The position numbers and the translations under genes are program-made. The notes under the pieces are model-generated. The model saw only the letters and a program-made list of their open reading frames with translations, did no database searches and was not told the DNA's origin. A stretch of 14,212 nucleotides of DNA from an uncultured Collinsella sp. (GTDB lineage: Bacteria > Actinomycetota > Coriobacteriia > Coriobacteriales > Coriobacteriaceae), in NCBI GenBank assembly GCA_900552155.1, contig URYU01000033.1, positions 1 through 14,212 on the forward strand, written 5' to 3'. Numbering within the stretch: position 1 is the first letter of the stretch; every line of letters starts with the position of its first letter. Below are positions 5,610 through 12,525 of this stretch, one piece after another.

Positions 5610-6689
5610 ATGGCAGATTCCAAACAGGCTCCGCTCGACGCCGAGGCAGCCGCAAAGGCGGCGTTTGCCTCGGTCCAGAATCAGCCGTTCCCAAACGACA
5701 TCTTTACGGCTCCCGAGCTTCGTTGGGCTGTAATTGGGTGTGGCGTTATCGCCAACCAGATGGCTCAGTCTCTCGCCCTTGCCGGCCGAAAGCTCGCGGG
5801 CGTTGCCAACCGCACGCTGTCCAAGGCTCAGGCTTTTGCAGAGCAGTATGGCGTTGAGAAGGTCTATGGCACGGTCGAGGATCTCTACGCCGATCCGGAC
5901 ATTGACGCAGTCTATATCACCACGCCGCACAACACGCATATCACCTATCAGCGAGCCGCTCTGGCAGCTGGCAAGCACGTGCTCTGCGAGAAGGCCATTA
6001 CCCTCAATTCCGCCGAGCTTGACGAGGCCCGCGCCATTGCCGACGAGCACAACGTGGTCCTTATGGACGCCACCACGGTGCTTCACATGCCCTTGTATCA
6101 GGAGCTGCGTCGTCGCATGGATGTCGGCGAGTTCGGCCGCATGAATCTCGCTCAGCTCAACTTTGGCAGCTATAAGGAGTACGGCGACCTGACCAACCGC
6201 TTCTACAACCGTAGCCTTGCCGGTGGCGCCATGCTCGACATTGGCGTGTATGCGCTCTCCGTTATGCGCCTCTTTATGGCGAGCCAGCCCGCTGAGGTTG
6301 TCTCGCTGGGCAACACCTGTGAGACCGGTGTCGACGTTGCGGGCGGCATTGTCTGCCGTAACGCCGAGCAGCAGCTGGGTGTTGTGAGCCTTACGCTCCA
6401 CTCCAAGCAGCCCAAGCGCTCGGTCATCAGCTTCGACAAGTGCTATATCGAGGTCAACGAGTATCCGCGCGCCGATCACGTGACCATCGTGTGGACTGTG
6501 GACGGCCACCGCGAGGAGGTCCACGCCGGCACCGAAGCTTACGCCCTTTGCTATGAGATGGCCGATCTTGAGAAGGCCGTTGCCGGCGACGACTCCAAGC
6601 GTGAGCTGCTGGATTATGCTTCTGATGTTATGGAGCTTATGACCAAGCTTCGCGCCGACTGGGGAGTCGTGTACCCCGAGGAGGAGTAA
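5610..6689 (+). CDS. Gfo/Idh/MocA-family NAD(P)-dependent oxidoreductase
   Basis: This is a cytosolic two-domain dehydrogenase of the family acting on sugars, inositols and related polyols. The Rossmann domain begins near residue 38 with WAVIGCGVIA (GxGxxA at 43-48). TTPHNTH follows at 104-110, and the catalytic-lysine segment CEKAI at 126-130 has K128; many members read EKP, so Ala replaces Pro here. The C-terminal domain has GGAMLDIGVYAL (205-216), which resembles the dihydrodiol dehydrogenase/xylose dehydrogenase-like branch. About 37 residues precede the Rossmann fold, an N-terminal extension. The ATG at 5610 has AGGAGG at 5598-5603. The deoR gene follows after 3 bp, so the two are probably co-transcribed. 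The substrate cannot be read from the sequence. Confidence 0.9.
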   Translation: MADSKQAPLDAEAAAKAAFASVQNQPFPNDIFTAPELRWAVIGCGVIANQMAQSLALAGRKLAGVANRTLSKAQAFAEQYGVEKVYGTVEDLYADPDIDAVYITTPHNTHITYQRAALAAGKHVLCEKAITLNSAELDEARAIADEHNVVLMDATTVLHMPLYQELRRRMDVGEFGRMNLAQLNFGSYKEYGDLTNRFYNRSLAGGAMLDIGVYALSVMRLFMASQPAEVVSLGNTCETGVDVAGGIVCRNAEQQLGVVSLTLHSKQPKRSVISFDKCYIEVNEYPRADHVTIVWTVDGHREEVHAGTEAYALCYEMADLEKAVAGDDSKRELLDYASDVMELMTKLRADWGVVYPEEE

Positions 6690-6692
6690 GCG

Positions 6693-7439
6693 ATGCTTGC
6701 GGAAGATAGGCTCAACGCGATTGTGTCGATGGTGCGGCAGACGGGCTCGGTTACCGTACCGGAGCTTGCTGAGGCCCTGGGCGTGACGGCGTCCACCATT
6801 CGGCGCGACCTGCAGGCGCTCGACCGCGCACACCGCATCGCCAAGGTCCATGGCGGAGCGACGAGCCTTGCGCGCGCGCACGTGACACGCGACCTAACGC
6901 TTAATGAGCGCAGCGATCTCCATAACGACGACAAGGAGCGTATCTGCGCCCGTGCGGCGGCGCTGGTGGAGCCCGAGAGCTTTGTGTACATTGATTCGGG
7001 CTCGACGACGCTCAGGCTCATCGAGCATCTTCCGCGCCTCGAGGGTGTCACCTACGTGACCGACTCCGTGCTCCATGCTCAGCACCTTGCTTTGCGCGGC
7101 ATGCGCACCGTGGTGCTGGGCGGCGAGCTCAAGCCCGAGACCGAGGCGCTGGTTGGCCCCGATGCCTTGGCAACCCTGGACCGTTACAACTTTAACTGTG
7201 GCTTTTGGGGGTCCAACGGCATTGCTGCCGAGCAAGGTTTCACGGCGCCCGATATCGAGGAAGCGCAAGTAAAGCGTATCTCGATGCGCCATACGGCCAA
7301 GCGCTGCGTAATCTCGGACGCCAGTAAATTTGGTATGGTGGCGCCCGTCAAGTTCGCGGACTTCCGTGACGCAACGATTATTACCGCAGGCGATGTCCCC
7401 GCCAAGTACCGGGCAATGGACAACGTCATCACGGTCTAA
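6693..7439 (+). CDS. DeoR/GlpR-family transcriptional regulator
   Basis: This is a 248-residue repressor-type protein. The N-terminal winged helix-turn-helix covers about residues 5-57, with the recognition region TVPELAEALGVTASTIRRDL (21-40) and the family-typical KVHGGA (51-56). The C-terminal DeoR effector domain, usually sensing a phosphorylated sugar, shows YIDSGSTT (99-106) and GFWGSNGI and ends with a typical ITAGDVP segment. The ATG lies 3 bp after the oxidoreductase stop, with GAGGAGG inside the upstream gene as ribosome binding site. Such regulators commonly control their own operon, so the GCGC array upstream of the oxidoreductase is a candidate target. The effector is unknown. Confidence 0.93.
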   Translation: MLAEDRLNAIVSMVRQTGSVTVPELAEALGVTASTIRRDLQALDRAHRIAKVHGGATSLARAHVTRDLTLNERSDLHNDDKERICARAAALVEPESFVYIDSGSTTLRLIEHLPRLEGVTYVTDSVLHAQHLALRGMRTVVLGGELKPETEALVGPDALATLDRYNFNCGFWGSNGIAAEQGFTAPDIEEAQVKRISMRHTAKRCVISDASKFGMVAPVKFADFRDATIITAGDVPAKYRAMDNVITV

Positions 7440-7460
7440 CAGCAGGGGACGGGCTAAGGC

Positions 7461-7502
7461 CAAAACCACCGCGAAGGGGCAGGAACTTTTGTGGTGGTTT
7501 TG
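7461..7502 (+). terminator. Terminator-like hairpin after deoR
   Basis: CAAAACCACC (7461-7470) is a perfect 10-bp inverted repeat of GGTGGTTTTG (7493-7502), with a 22-nt loop. The T-run is the end of the right arm, so it can work as an intrinsic terminator on the + strand and, by symmetry, on the - strand. It begins 21 bp after the deoR stop. Confidence 0.65.
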
Positions 7503-7515
7503 ACGTTTGTCCAGA

Positions 7516-7558
7516 TAAAACCTGCCAAAATAAACCTGTCCCTTTTCGGCAGGTTTTA
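7516..7558. terminator. Hairpin at the end of the pseudouridine synthase gene
   Basis: TAAAACCTGCC (7516-7526) pairs perfectly with GGCAGGTTTTA (7548-7558), 11 bp. The right arm overlaps the stop codon of the - strand gene ending at 7556. The A/T-rich stem ends allow terminator function in both directions between convergent genes. The loop contains GGGACAGGTTTA on the - strand, related to the repeats at 5173-5290. Confidence 0.6.
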
Positions 7559-8215
7559 GGGCTCCCAGGGGCAGGGGGCTTCGATATAGATATGCTCGCC
7601 GGTTACGGGATGCGTGAAGGACACGCTGTGGGCGTGGAGCATCAGGCCGCAGGGGCGCGGCGTTCCGTACAGGTCGTCGCCAACCAGGGGATGACGCTCG
7701 CTCGCCAGGTGCACGCGAATCTGATGCTTGCGGCCGGTGAGCAGCTCGACATCGATATACGAACGCGTGGGCAGGCCACGGCGGCTCTTAAGACGCTTGA
7801 GTACCTTGACGCGCGTCTGAGACGGCTTGCCGCTGGCGCCAACGCGCATCTTGCGGCTATCGTGGCGGTCGCGGGCGATCGGCTTGTCGATGAGCTTCTC
7901 GTTCCAGTCGATTTTGCCCTCGGCGAGCGCCAGATAGTGCTTTTCGAATGCGTGGTTGATGATCATCTGGTCAAAAGCGGGTTGCGTTTGCTTGTCGAGC
8001 GAGAACAACACCACGCCGGTGGTGTCGCGGTCCAGGCGGTTGAGCGGCTGCATGTCAGTCGCGGCAAAGCCGTCGCCCATCGCCAGCAGCAGGTCGCTGG
8101 CGTAGTCGGTAAGTGTGCGCTCGCCGGTGCCGTCACCGTGGACGATCATGCCGGCAGGCTTATCGATGGCCATGAGCCAGGCGTCGCAGTAGAGGACTTG
8201 AGGTTCTTCGTTCAC
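7556..8215 (-). CDS. RluA-family RNA pseudouridine synthase
   Basis: This enzyme isomerises uridine to pseudouridine in rRNA or tRNA. The 219-residue protein consists of the catalytic domain alone, with no N-terminal S4 domain. Family motifs are visible: AIDKPAGMIVHG (residues 16-27), LNRLDRDTTGVVLF with the catalytic Asp62 (the first motif residue is Asn, where His is common), and LLTGRKHQIRVHLA, followed by HPLVGDDLYG. The start is GTG at 8213-8215 with an upstream GAAAGG on the coding strand. It lies 15 bp downstream of the U32 gene and was probably transcribed with it. The target base cannot be assigned from sequence alone. Confidence 0.93.
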   Translation of the reverse strand: MNEEPQVLYCDAWLMAIDKPAGMIVHGDGTGERTLTDYASDLLLAMGDGFAATDMQPLNRLDRDTTGVVLFSLDKQTQPAFDQMIINHAFEKHYLALAEGKIDWNEKLIDKPIARDRHDSRKMRVGASGKPSQTRVKVLKRLKSRRGLPTRSYIDVELLTGRKHQIRVHLASERHPLVGDDLYGTPRPCGLMLHAHSVSFTHPVTGEHIYIEAPCPWEP

Positions 8216-8230
8216 GTGTAAGCCTTTCGG

Positions 8231-10726
8231 TTAGCTAATTCCCACAAACATGCAGCCCGAGGTGGCGCCGCGCAGGCGGGCGGCGGGCTTGCGGCCGGCT
8301 TGAGCTGCCTCGACGGCGCGACGGACGCGAGCGACGGCACGGCCAATCTCATCGGCCTCGAGCAAGGTTCCGTCGACCATGAGACGACGGACGCCGGCGT
8401 CGAGCAGCTGCGGTACCTGCGGCGTAAGGTCGATGGGGTAGGCGTCGTACAAGCGAGAGCGGCCATGGATGTCGGTGCGCACGGGCATGACCTTGCCGTC
8501 GATATTCTTAAGCGAGAGCTTGCGGGCGCGAAGGCGGCAGTTGGCACAATCGTGGATGCAGCCGTTGGCAACCTGCAGAATGCAATGCTCGCTTGTCATG
8601 ACGCGTGGGCGGCCAAAGACGGTGATGCCCAGAGCTGCGGGCGCGGCGGCGCCGAGCGAGACAATCTCGTCGAGCGTGATCTCGGGCGAGAGCCAAAACG
8701 CACCGGCTCCGCGCTCGGCAAGCGCCTCCATGCAGGGCGCGTTGTGAACCGGCAGGCAAGAGCGAATCTCGGCCGTGGTGCCAACCTGGGCGGCCAGGGC
8801 AAGCTCAGAGATGTTGCCAATAGCGACCGTGGCGCCGGCAACAACCCACGGGTCGACGCGTACGTGGTCAACGGCGCGGCAGACCTCGTCGAGTACGGGT
8901 ACGATGCCCTGATCAAATACATCGGCGGGGGAGAGCTCGGCCGCATCGAGCGCGTCGGTGGTCATGTAGATGCGCGTTGCGCCCTCCGCGCGCGCTGCCT
9001 CGGCGGCCTCGAGCGAGGTGACGGTGGCGCAGATCTGCGGCTCATCGCGGTAGTGCTCGGGCGCGGGGCGGGAATCACTGGTTACAATCGCCGGCAGCTC
9101 GAGCGTTTTCGCGCGCTCCTCATACGGTGCCAGAATGGCCTCTTCCAGCGCCTTACAAGCGGCGGCGCGCACCTTGTGCACGGCGGAAAAGCCCATGCCG
9201 CAACTCTCGTCGAGGACCACGTCAAAGCTCGCTGCCTCAAAGGGCGAGGAGCCCATGCGACCCACATGCTCAACCAGGTCTGCCGCCTCGACGGCGCGGG
9301 TCTTGGCGGCCTCGACGGTAAAGCCCGTGGCCGTGGCCGTAAGCGAAGGGTCGTCGCAGCAGGTGAGCGTAACGGTAAACGGCTCGCCCAGACGCGCCAC
9401 AACGGACACGTCTACGGCGCGGCGGCGCAGCACATCGCGCTTGAGCGCGGCGCCGGCGGCGTCGATGGCACGCTGGCTGCGAATCACGCGGACGCGGCAG
9501 CCCTCGGGCATGCTGCGTGGCACGCGACATTCGATGATGTCACCGGCGGCGGCATCATCGGTAGCGATAGTGGTTAGGAACTGATCGAACTCGTCGTCGT
9601 GGCGAAGTTCCAACAAGTCGCCCTTGCCCACGGGCTCAAACAGCTCAATGCGGGCGATGGCGGCACGGCGACGGCGGTCGTCAGGCTTGAGGCCGCGCAC
9701 GTCGCGGTTGGCCAGGCGGCTGCCCAGCACCGTGCCCACGATCTGGCCGCGGTTGTTGGAGCGCTCGTAACTCATCATCTCGTCGCCCGAGGTGCCATCC
9801 TGGTAGGCGTGCGTAAAGTCGCGATTAAAGCAGCGCTTGAGCTGGCGCTGGCGGGCTGCATCCTCATCCTTGGAGGTCGAAACATCGGCCAGCATGTCAT
9901 CAATCTGATGACGATACACGTCGACGATGGAATACACGTAATCGGGTGCCTTCATGCGTCCTTCGAGCTTGAGCGATGCGGCGCCGGCGTCATACAGACG
10001 GCGAACAAGCTGCGAAGTGTTGGTGTCGCGCGGGCACAGCGCGCGCTCGCGACCGGCAGGGGAGAGCGAGCGGCCGTTCTCGTCGATCAGCTCGTAGGGC
10101 AGGCGGCAGGGCTGGGCGCACATGCCGCGGTTGGCCGATCGTCCCGCCATGGCAAAGCTCGAAAGCAGGCACAGGCCCGAGTAGCAAAAGCAGATGGCGC
10201 CATGGCTAAAGACCTCAAGGTCCACATCGGGCGCGGCGTCGTGGATGGCGGCGATCTCGTCGATGGAGAGCTCGCGCGAGAGAGTCACGCGGTCGGCGCC
10301 CTGCTCACGGCACCAAAGGGTTCCGCGGTCGTCATGGATGTTCGCCTGGGTCGAGATGTGCGTCTCGATGCCGGGCATGATGCGCTTGACCTCAAAGAAC
10401 AGACCCCAGTCCTGGATAATGAAGGCATCGGCGCCCAGCGTGGAGCAGCGACGGATGAGCTGCAGCGCAGCGCTCATCTCGGACTGCTTGATGACGATGT
10501 TTACCGTGACGTAGACGCGCGACCCGGCTAGATGCGCGGCGCGGCAGGCTTGCTCAAAGGCCTCGTCGGTAAAGTTGGTTGCCTTGCGGCGGGCGTTGAA
10601 GCTGCCCATGCCGCAGTAGATGGCGTCTGCCCCGGCAGCGAGCGCGGCGGCAAAGGGCTCCGGGCCTCCGGCGGGGGCCAAGAGCTCGGGTCTGCGGTTG
10701 GTGGTTCGACTGGCGGTTGCGGTCAT
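8231..10726 (-). CDS. Large U32-family protein (RlhA/TrhP-like RNA hydroxylase type)
   Basis: The protein has 831 residues. The N-terminal half is a U32 domain: PELLAPAGGPEPF (13-25) and GADAIYCGMGSFNAR (32-46), then the family signature EVFSHGAICFCYSGLCLLS (171-189), Cys203 and Cys207 in RGMCAQPCR, and SLKLEGRMK (251-259). Members of this family were named peptidases, but RlhA (23S rRNA C2501) and TrhP (tRNA wobble U) act in prephenate-dependent RNA hydroxylation and carry a Cys-bound Fe-S cluster. A middle region resembles the DUF3656-type insert. The C-terminal half has a second cysteine cluster, Cys715, 723, 727 and 730. The ATG has AAAGG upstream. The pairing with a pseudouridine synthase supports an RNA-modification role over proteolysis; the exact target is unknown. 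Confidence 0.88.
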   Translation of the reverse strand: MTATASRTTNRRPELLAPAGGPEPFAAALAAGADAIYCGMGSFNARRKATNFTDEAFEQACRAAHLAGSRVYVTVNIVIKQSEMSAALQLIRRCSTLGADAFIIQDWGLFFEVKRIMPGIETHISTQANIHDDRGTLWCREQGADRVTLSRELSIDEIAAIHDAAPDVDLEVFSHGAICFCYSGLCLLSSFAMAGRSANRGMCAQPCRLPYELIDENGRSLSPAGRERALCPRDTNTSQLVRRLYDAGAASLKLEGRMKAPDYVYSIVDVYRHQIDDMLADVSTSKDEDAARQRQLKRCFNRDFTHAYQDGTSGDEMMSYERSNNRGQIVGTVLGSRLANRDVRGLKPDDRRRRAAIARIELFEPVGKGDLLELRHDDEFDQFLTTIATDDAAAGDIIECRVPRSMPEGCRVRVIRSQRAIDAAGAALKRDVLRRRAVDVSVVARLGEPFTVTLTCCDDPSLTATATGFTVEAAKTRAVEAADLVEHVGRMGSSPFEAASFDVVLDESCGMGFSAVHKVRAAACKALEEAILAPYEERAKTLELPAIVTSDSRPAPEHYRDEPQICATVTSLEAAEAARAEGATRIYMTTDALDAAELSPADVFDQGIVPVLDEVCRAVDHVRVDPWVVAGATVAIGNISELALAAQVGTTAEIRSCLPVHNAPCMEALAERGAGAFWLSPEITLDEIVSLGAAAPAALGITVFGRPRVMTSEHCILQVANGCIHDCANCRLRARKLSLKNIDGKVMPVRTDIHGRSRLYDAYPIDLTPQVPQLLDAGVRRLMVDGTLLEADEIGRAVARVRRAVEAAQAGRKPAARLRGATSGCMFVGIS

Positions 10727-10845
10727 ATCCTGCCTTTCAAAATGCTCAGATAATCAAAAGTATAGTGGCGCCGTTGCGGCAGGCGATGCCCGTGCTCCAA
10801 GCGGGACAAAGTCTTCAGCAGCTTGGACTGGCTGCTCCACATGAG

Positions 10846-10913
10846 AACCGTTCAGCGGTTCGGGGAAACCGTTGGGCGATAAAATATTCTCGCAAGCTGA
10901 TAATATTCTTGCA
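10846..10913. promoter_or_regulatory. Paired direct repeats in the U32-ridA divergent region
   Basis: The 300-bp gap between the divergent U32 and ridA genes contains two direct repeats with the same 21-bp phase. AACCGTT lies at 10846-10852 and 10867-10873, with an inverted CGGTT between them at 10856-10860. GATAAAATATTCTCGCA (10878-10894) is echoed by GATAATATTCTTGCA (10899-10913). Two-turn spacing fits cooperative regulator binding. The region is AT-richer than its surroundings, but no convincing -35/-10 pair was found. The remainder of the gap holds the inverted repeat at 10946-10993 and no gene. Confidence 0.4.
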
Positions 10914-10945
10914 TCAAACAGAAACCTTGAGTACTATCCCAATCA

Positions 10946-10993
10946 AGCGCGGTGTTCAGACCGAACTGTGCCTCCCGGTGTGAACACCGCGCT
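10946..10993. promoter_or_regulatory. 13-bp perfect inverted repeat in the ridA leader
   Basis: AGCGCGGTGTTCA (10946-10958) is exactly complementary to TGAACACCGCGCT (10981-10993), with a 22-nt spacer. It ends 33 bp before the ridA ATG. There is no T-run after it, so termination is unlikely; it could be a stable 5' UTR hairpin or a two-half-site operator. Confidence 0.6.
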
Positions 10994-11026
10994 CACGCTC
11001 TCTCAATTGATCGTAAGGAGAAAAAC

Positions 11027-11404
11027 ATGAGCAAGACCGTCGTGCCTTCCGATAACGCACCCGCAGCCATCGGCCCGTATTCCCCCGGTATCCAGGCCGA
11101 CAACATGGTGTTCCTGTCCGGCCAGCTGGGCATCGATCCCGCGACCGGCAAGATGCCCGAGGGCGTCGAGGCCCAGGCCAAGCAGTCCCTCGCCAACGTC
11201 GAGGCCCTGCTGACCGCTGCCGGCGCTACCTTTGCCGATGTCGTCAAGACCACGGTCTACCTGGCCGACATCGCCGACTTCGCCGCCGTGAACGAGATCT
11301 ACGCCTCCAAGTTTGAGGCCCCGTTCCCCGCGCGCAGCGCCTTCCAGGTTGCCGCCCTTCCGGCTGGCGGTCTGGTCGAGATCGAGGTCGTTGCCGCTCT
11401 CTAA
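11027..11404 (+). CDS. ridA: RidA-family enamine/imine deaminase
   Basis: RidA hydrolyses reactive 2-aminoacrylate and related enamines/imines released by PLP-dependent dehydratases, protecting PLP enzymes in the cytosol; the enzyme is a trimer. The 125-residue length is typical. It shows the family start APAAIGPYSPG (11-21), the FLSGQLGIDP strand (29-38), and the active-site region PARSAFQVAALP with Arg103, followed by VEIEVVA with Glu118 and Glu120. The ATG has AAGGAGA upstream. It is a single-gene transcript bounded by a structured leader and a strong terminator. Confidence 0.95.
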   Translation: MSKTVVPSDNAPAAIGPYSPGIQADNMVFLSGQLGIDPATGKMPEGVEAQAKQSLANVEALLTAAGATFADVVKTTVYLADIADFAAVNEIYASKFEAPFPARSAFQVAALPAGGLVEIEVVAAL

Positions 11405-11433
11405 GGCGTTGGCCACAACTAAACATGACATGC

Positions 11434-11473
11434 AAAAAGACCCTGCAGCGCGTGCGAGCTGCAGGGTCTTTTG
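11434..11473. terminator. Bidirectional intrinsic terminator between ridA and the convergent regulator
   Basis: AAAAGACCCTGCAG (11435-11448) pairs perfectly with CTGCAGGGTCTTTT (11459-11472): 14 bp with a 10-nt loop. T-runs are present at the end of both strands, so it can stop transcription of ridA (+) and of the regulator gene (-). Confidence 0.92.
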
Positions 11474-11516
11474 TTAAGTGACGGATCGCTTGTGGAGCCG
11501 CGCTTCATTTTGCTCG

Positions 11517-12173
11517 TTAGCCTTCCTTTCGGACTTTTTGCAGGTAGCGGTAGACGCTGGGCTCCGAGATGCCCAGCGCGGTGGCGGCGCAGGCAACAGC
11601 GCCCTTGAGCATGAACACCCCGTTGCCGTTGAGGTGGCGAATGACGTCCACGCGGTCGCTCTGACCAAGCGACGCTACATCCAGCCCACGCGCGCTCAGC
11701 AACTCGGCAATGCTGCGGTCGATGAGCTCCTGTGTGGACTCCGAAAGGCTTTCGACCTCGATAGGGGCGGGCTCCGTGCGCGTTGGCGCCGCGTCGAAGC
11801 ACGCCATGAGCTGCTGCGCCATGGCGTTGATGGAGCGTACGGTCGAGAGGTCGGTGTTGACGCAGAGCATACCGACGATCTCGTCATTCTCGCGGATAAA
11901 GTACGTCGCTGACTCCAACGTCTTGCCTCCGGCGCCGCGGCCCTCGTAGCCCGTAATAAACGGCAGGTCGCGATACTTGGGATCGTGCATGATCTTGAGT
12001 GCCAGATCGGTAGCGGGACCGCCGACCTTGCGGCCGCTCACGATGCCGTTGCGAATATCGACGATGGCGTGGTCGGGATCCGAGAAATCGTGCAGCACGA
12101 TTTCGCTGTTTTTGCCGAGTATCTGCTCCAGAAAATCGACCATCGGCAAAAAGCGACGTACGGTCTCGTTCAC
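11517..12173 (-). CDS. YheO/DauR-type PAS-HTH transcriptional regulator
   Basis: The predicted 218-residue protein has an N-terminal YheO-like PAS domain (about residues 8-120), recognisable by FLPMVDFLEQILG, SEIVLHDFSD, the ATYFIRENDEIVGMLCVN strand pair and NAMAQQL. A C-terminal helix-turn-helix ends in the recognition segment ALGISEPSVYRYLQKVRK. The start is the GTG at 12171-12173, because AAAGGAG (complement of 12180-12186) sits 6 nt upstream and the protein then starts directly before the PAS domain. An earlier in-frame start at 12314 adds sequence unlike the family. It is divergent from the permease gene, so it is the likely local regulator of the permease and SsnA genes. The PAS ligand may be a small metabolite; none is known from the sequence. 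Confidence 0.88.
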   Translation of the reverse strand: MNETVRRFLPMVDFLEQILGKNSEIVLHDFSDPDHAIVDIRNGIVSGRKVGGPATDLALKIMHDPKYRDLPFITGYEGRGAGGKTLESATYFIRENDEIVGMLCVNTDLSTVRSINAMAQQLMACFDAAPTRTEPAPIEVESLSESTQELIDRSIAELLSARGLDVASLGQSDRVDVIRHLNGNGVFMLKGAVACAATALGISEPSVYRYLQKVRKEG

Positions 12174-12306
12174 GGGCAACTCCTTTGGGTGAAATCGGAA
12201 ATGTTCATAACAATTTTTTCTCATGGTAACACGCTGCCCATCATCTCGTATATCCGCAGGTACATTGCGTAATGCAGACGAACGGTAGGAATTTAGCGGT
12301 AAACGG

Positions 12307-12336
12307 TTGACCAAAAGAAAAGTTAGATGTTATTTT
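12307..12336 (+). promoter_or_regulatory. Second candidate promoter upstream of the permease
   Basis: TTGACC (12307-12312) is followed after 18 bp by TATTTT (12331-12336). The -35 is close to consensus and the -10 is weak. TTGACC recurs at 12335-12340, a 28-bp direct repeat that could instead be part of an operator in this 352-bp divergent region. Confidence 0.3.
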
Positions 12337-12409
12337 GACCAGACACTTTCCTGACCTGCGGAAATGCGTTATTTCAGCTGAAGAATAGTCTGATAACAAA
12401 AAATTATTA

Positions 12410-12438
12410 TTGAGAATGAGAATCATCTTTAATACGAT
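12410..12438 (+). promoter_or_regulatory. Promoter of the purine permease with overlapping Fur-box-like site
   Basis: TTGAGA (12410-12415), a 17-bp spacer and TACGAT (12433-12438) form the best promoter in the divergent region, giving a leader of about 80 nt. GAGAATGAGAATCATCTTT (12412-12430) overlaps it and matches the E. coli Fur consensus GATAATGATAATCATTATC at 14 of 19 positions by eye, with two tandem GAGAAT hexamers. Repression by an iron-responsive regulator would be expected if the site is real. Another regulator, including the divergent YheO-type protein, could be the true ligand. Confidence 0.45.
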
Positions 12439-12525
12439 ATGCAATGAAGGCACAACCTCAACCCCGCACTGCGTCACAATAGAGCGTTAGATGCGAAAAC
12501 AACTACTTCGAGGATTGGTGGTCAA

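Noticed and set aside
5303..5623. 106-codon - strand frame in the 508-bp junction
   Set aside because: It runs through the GCGC array and repeats, has no ribosome binding site or family resemblance, and is probably chance.
5571..6881. 436-codon - strand frame opposite the oxidoreductase and deoR start
   Set aside because: It overlaps two genes with clear motifs on the other strand and has no recognisable family features.
8300..9577. 425-codon + strand frame opposite the U32 gene
   Set aside because: It is a low-complexity Gly/Ala/Arg-rich translation antisense to a well-supported gene; same for the 310-codon frame at 9599-10531.
12174..12314. Longer start of the YheO-type regulator
   Set aside because: The extra 47 residues are unlike the family; the GTG at 12173 has AAAGGAG at ideal spacing.
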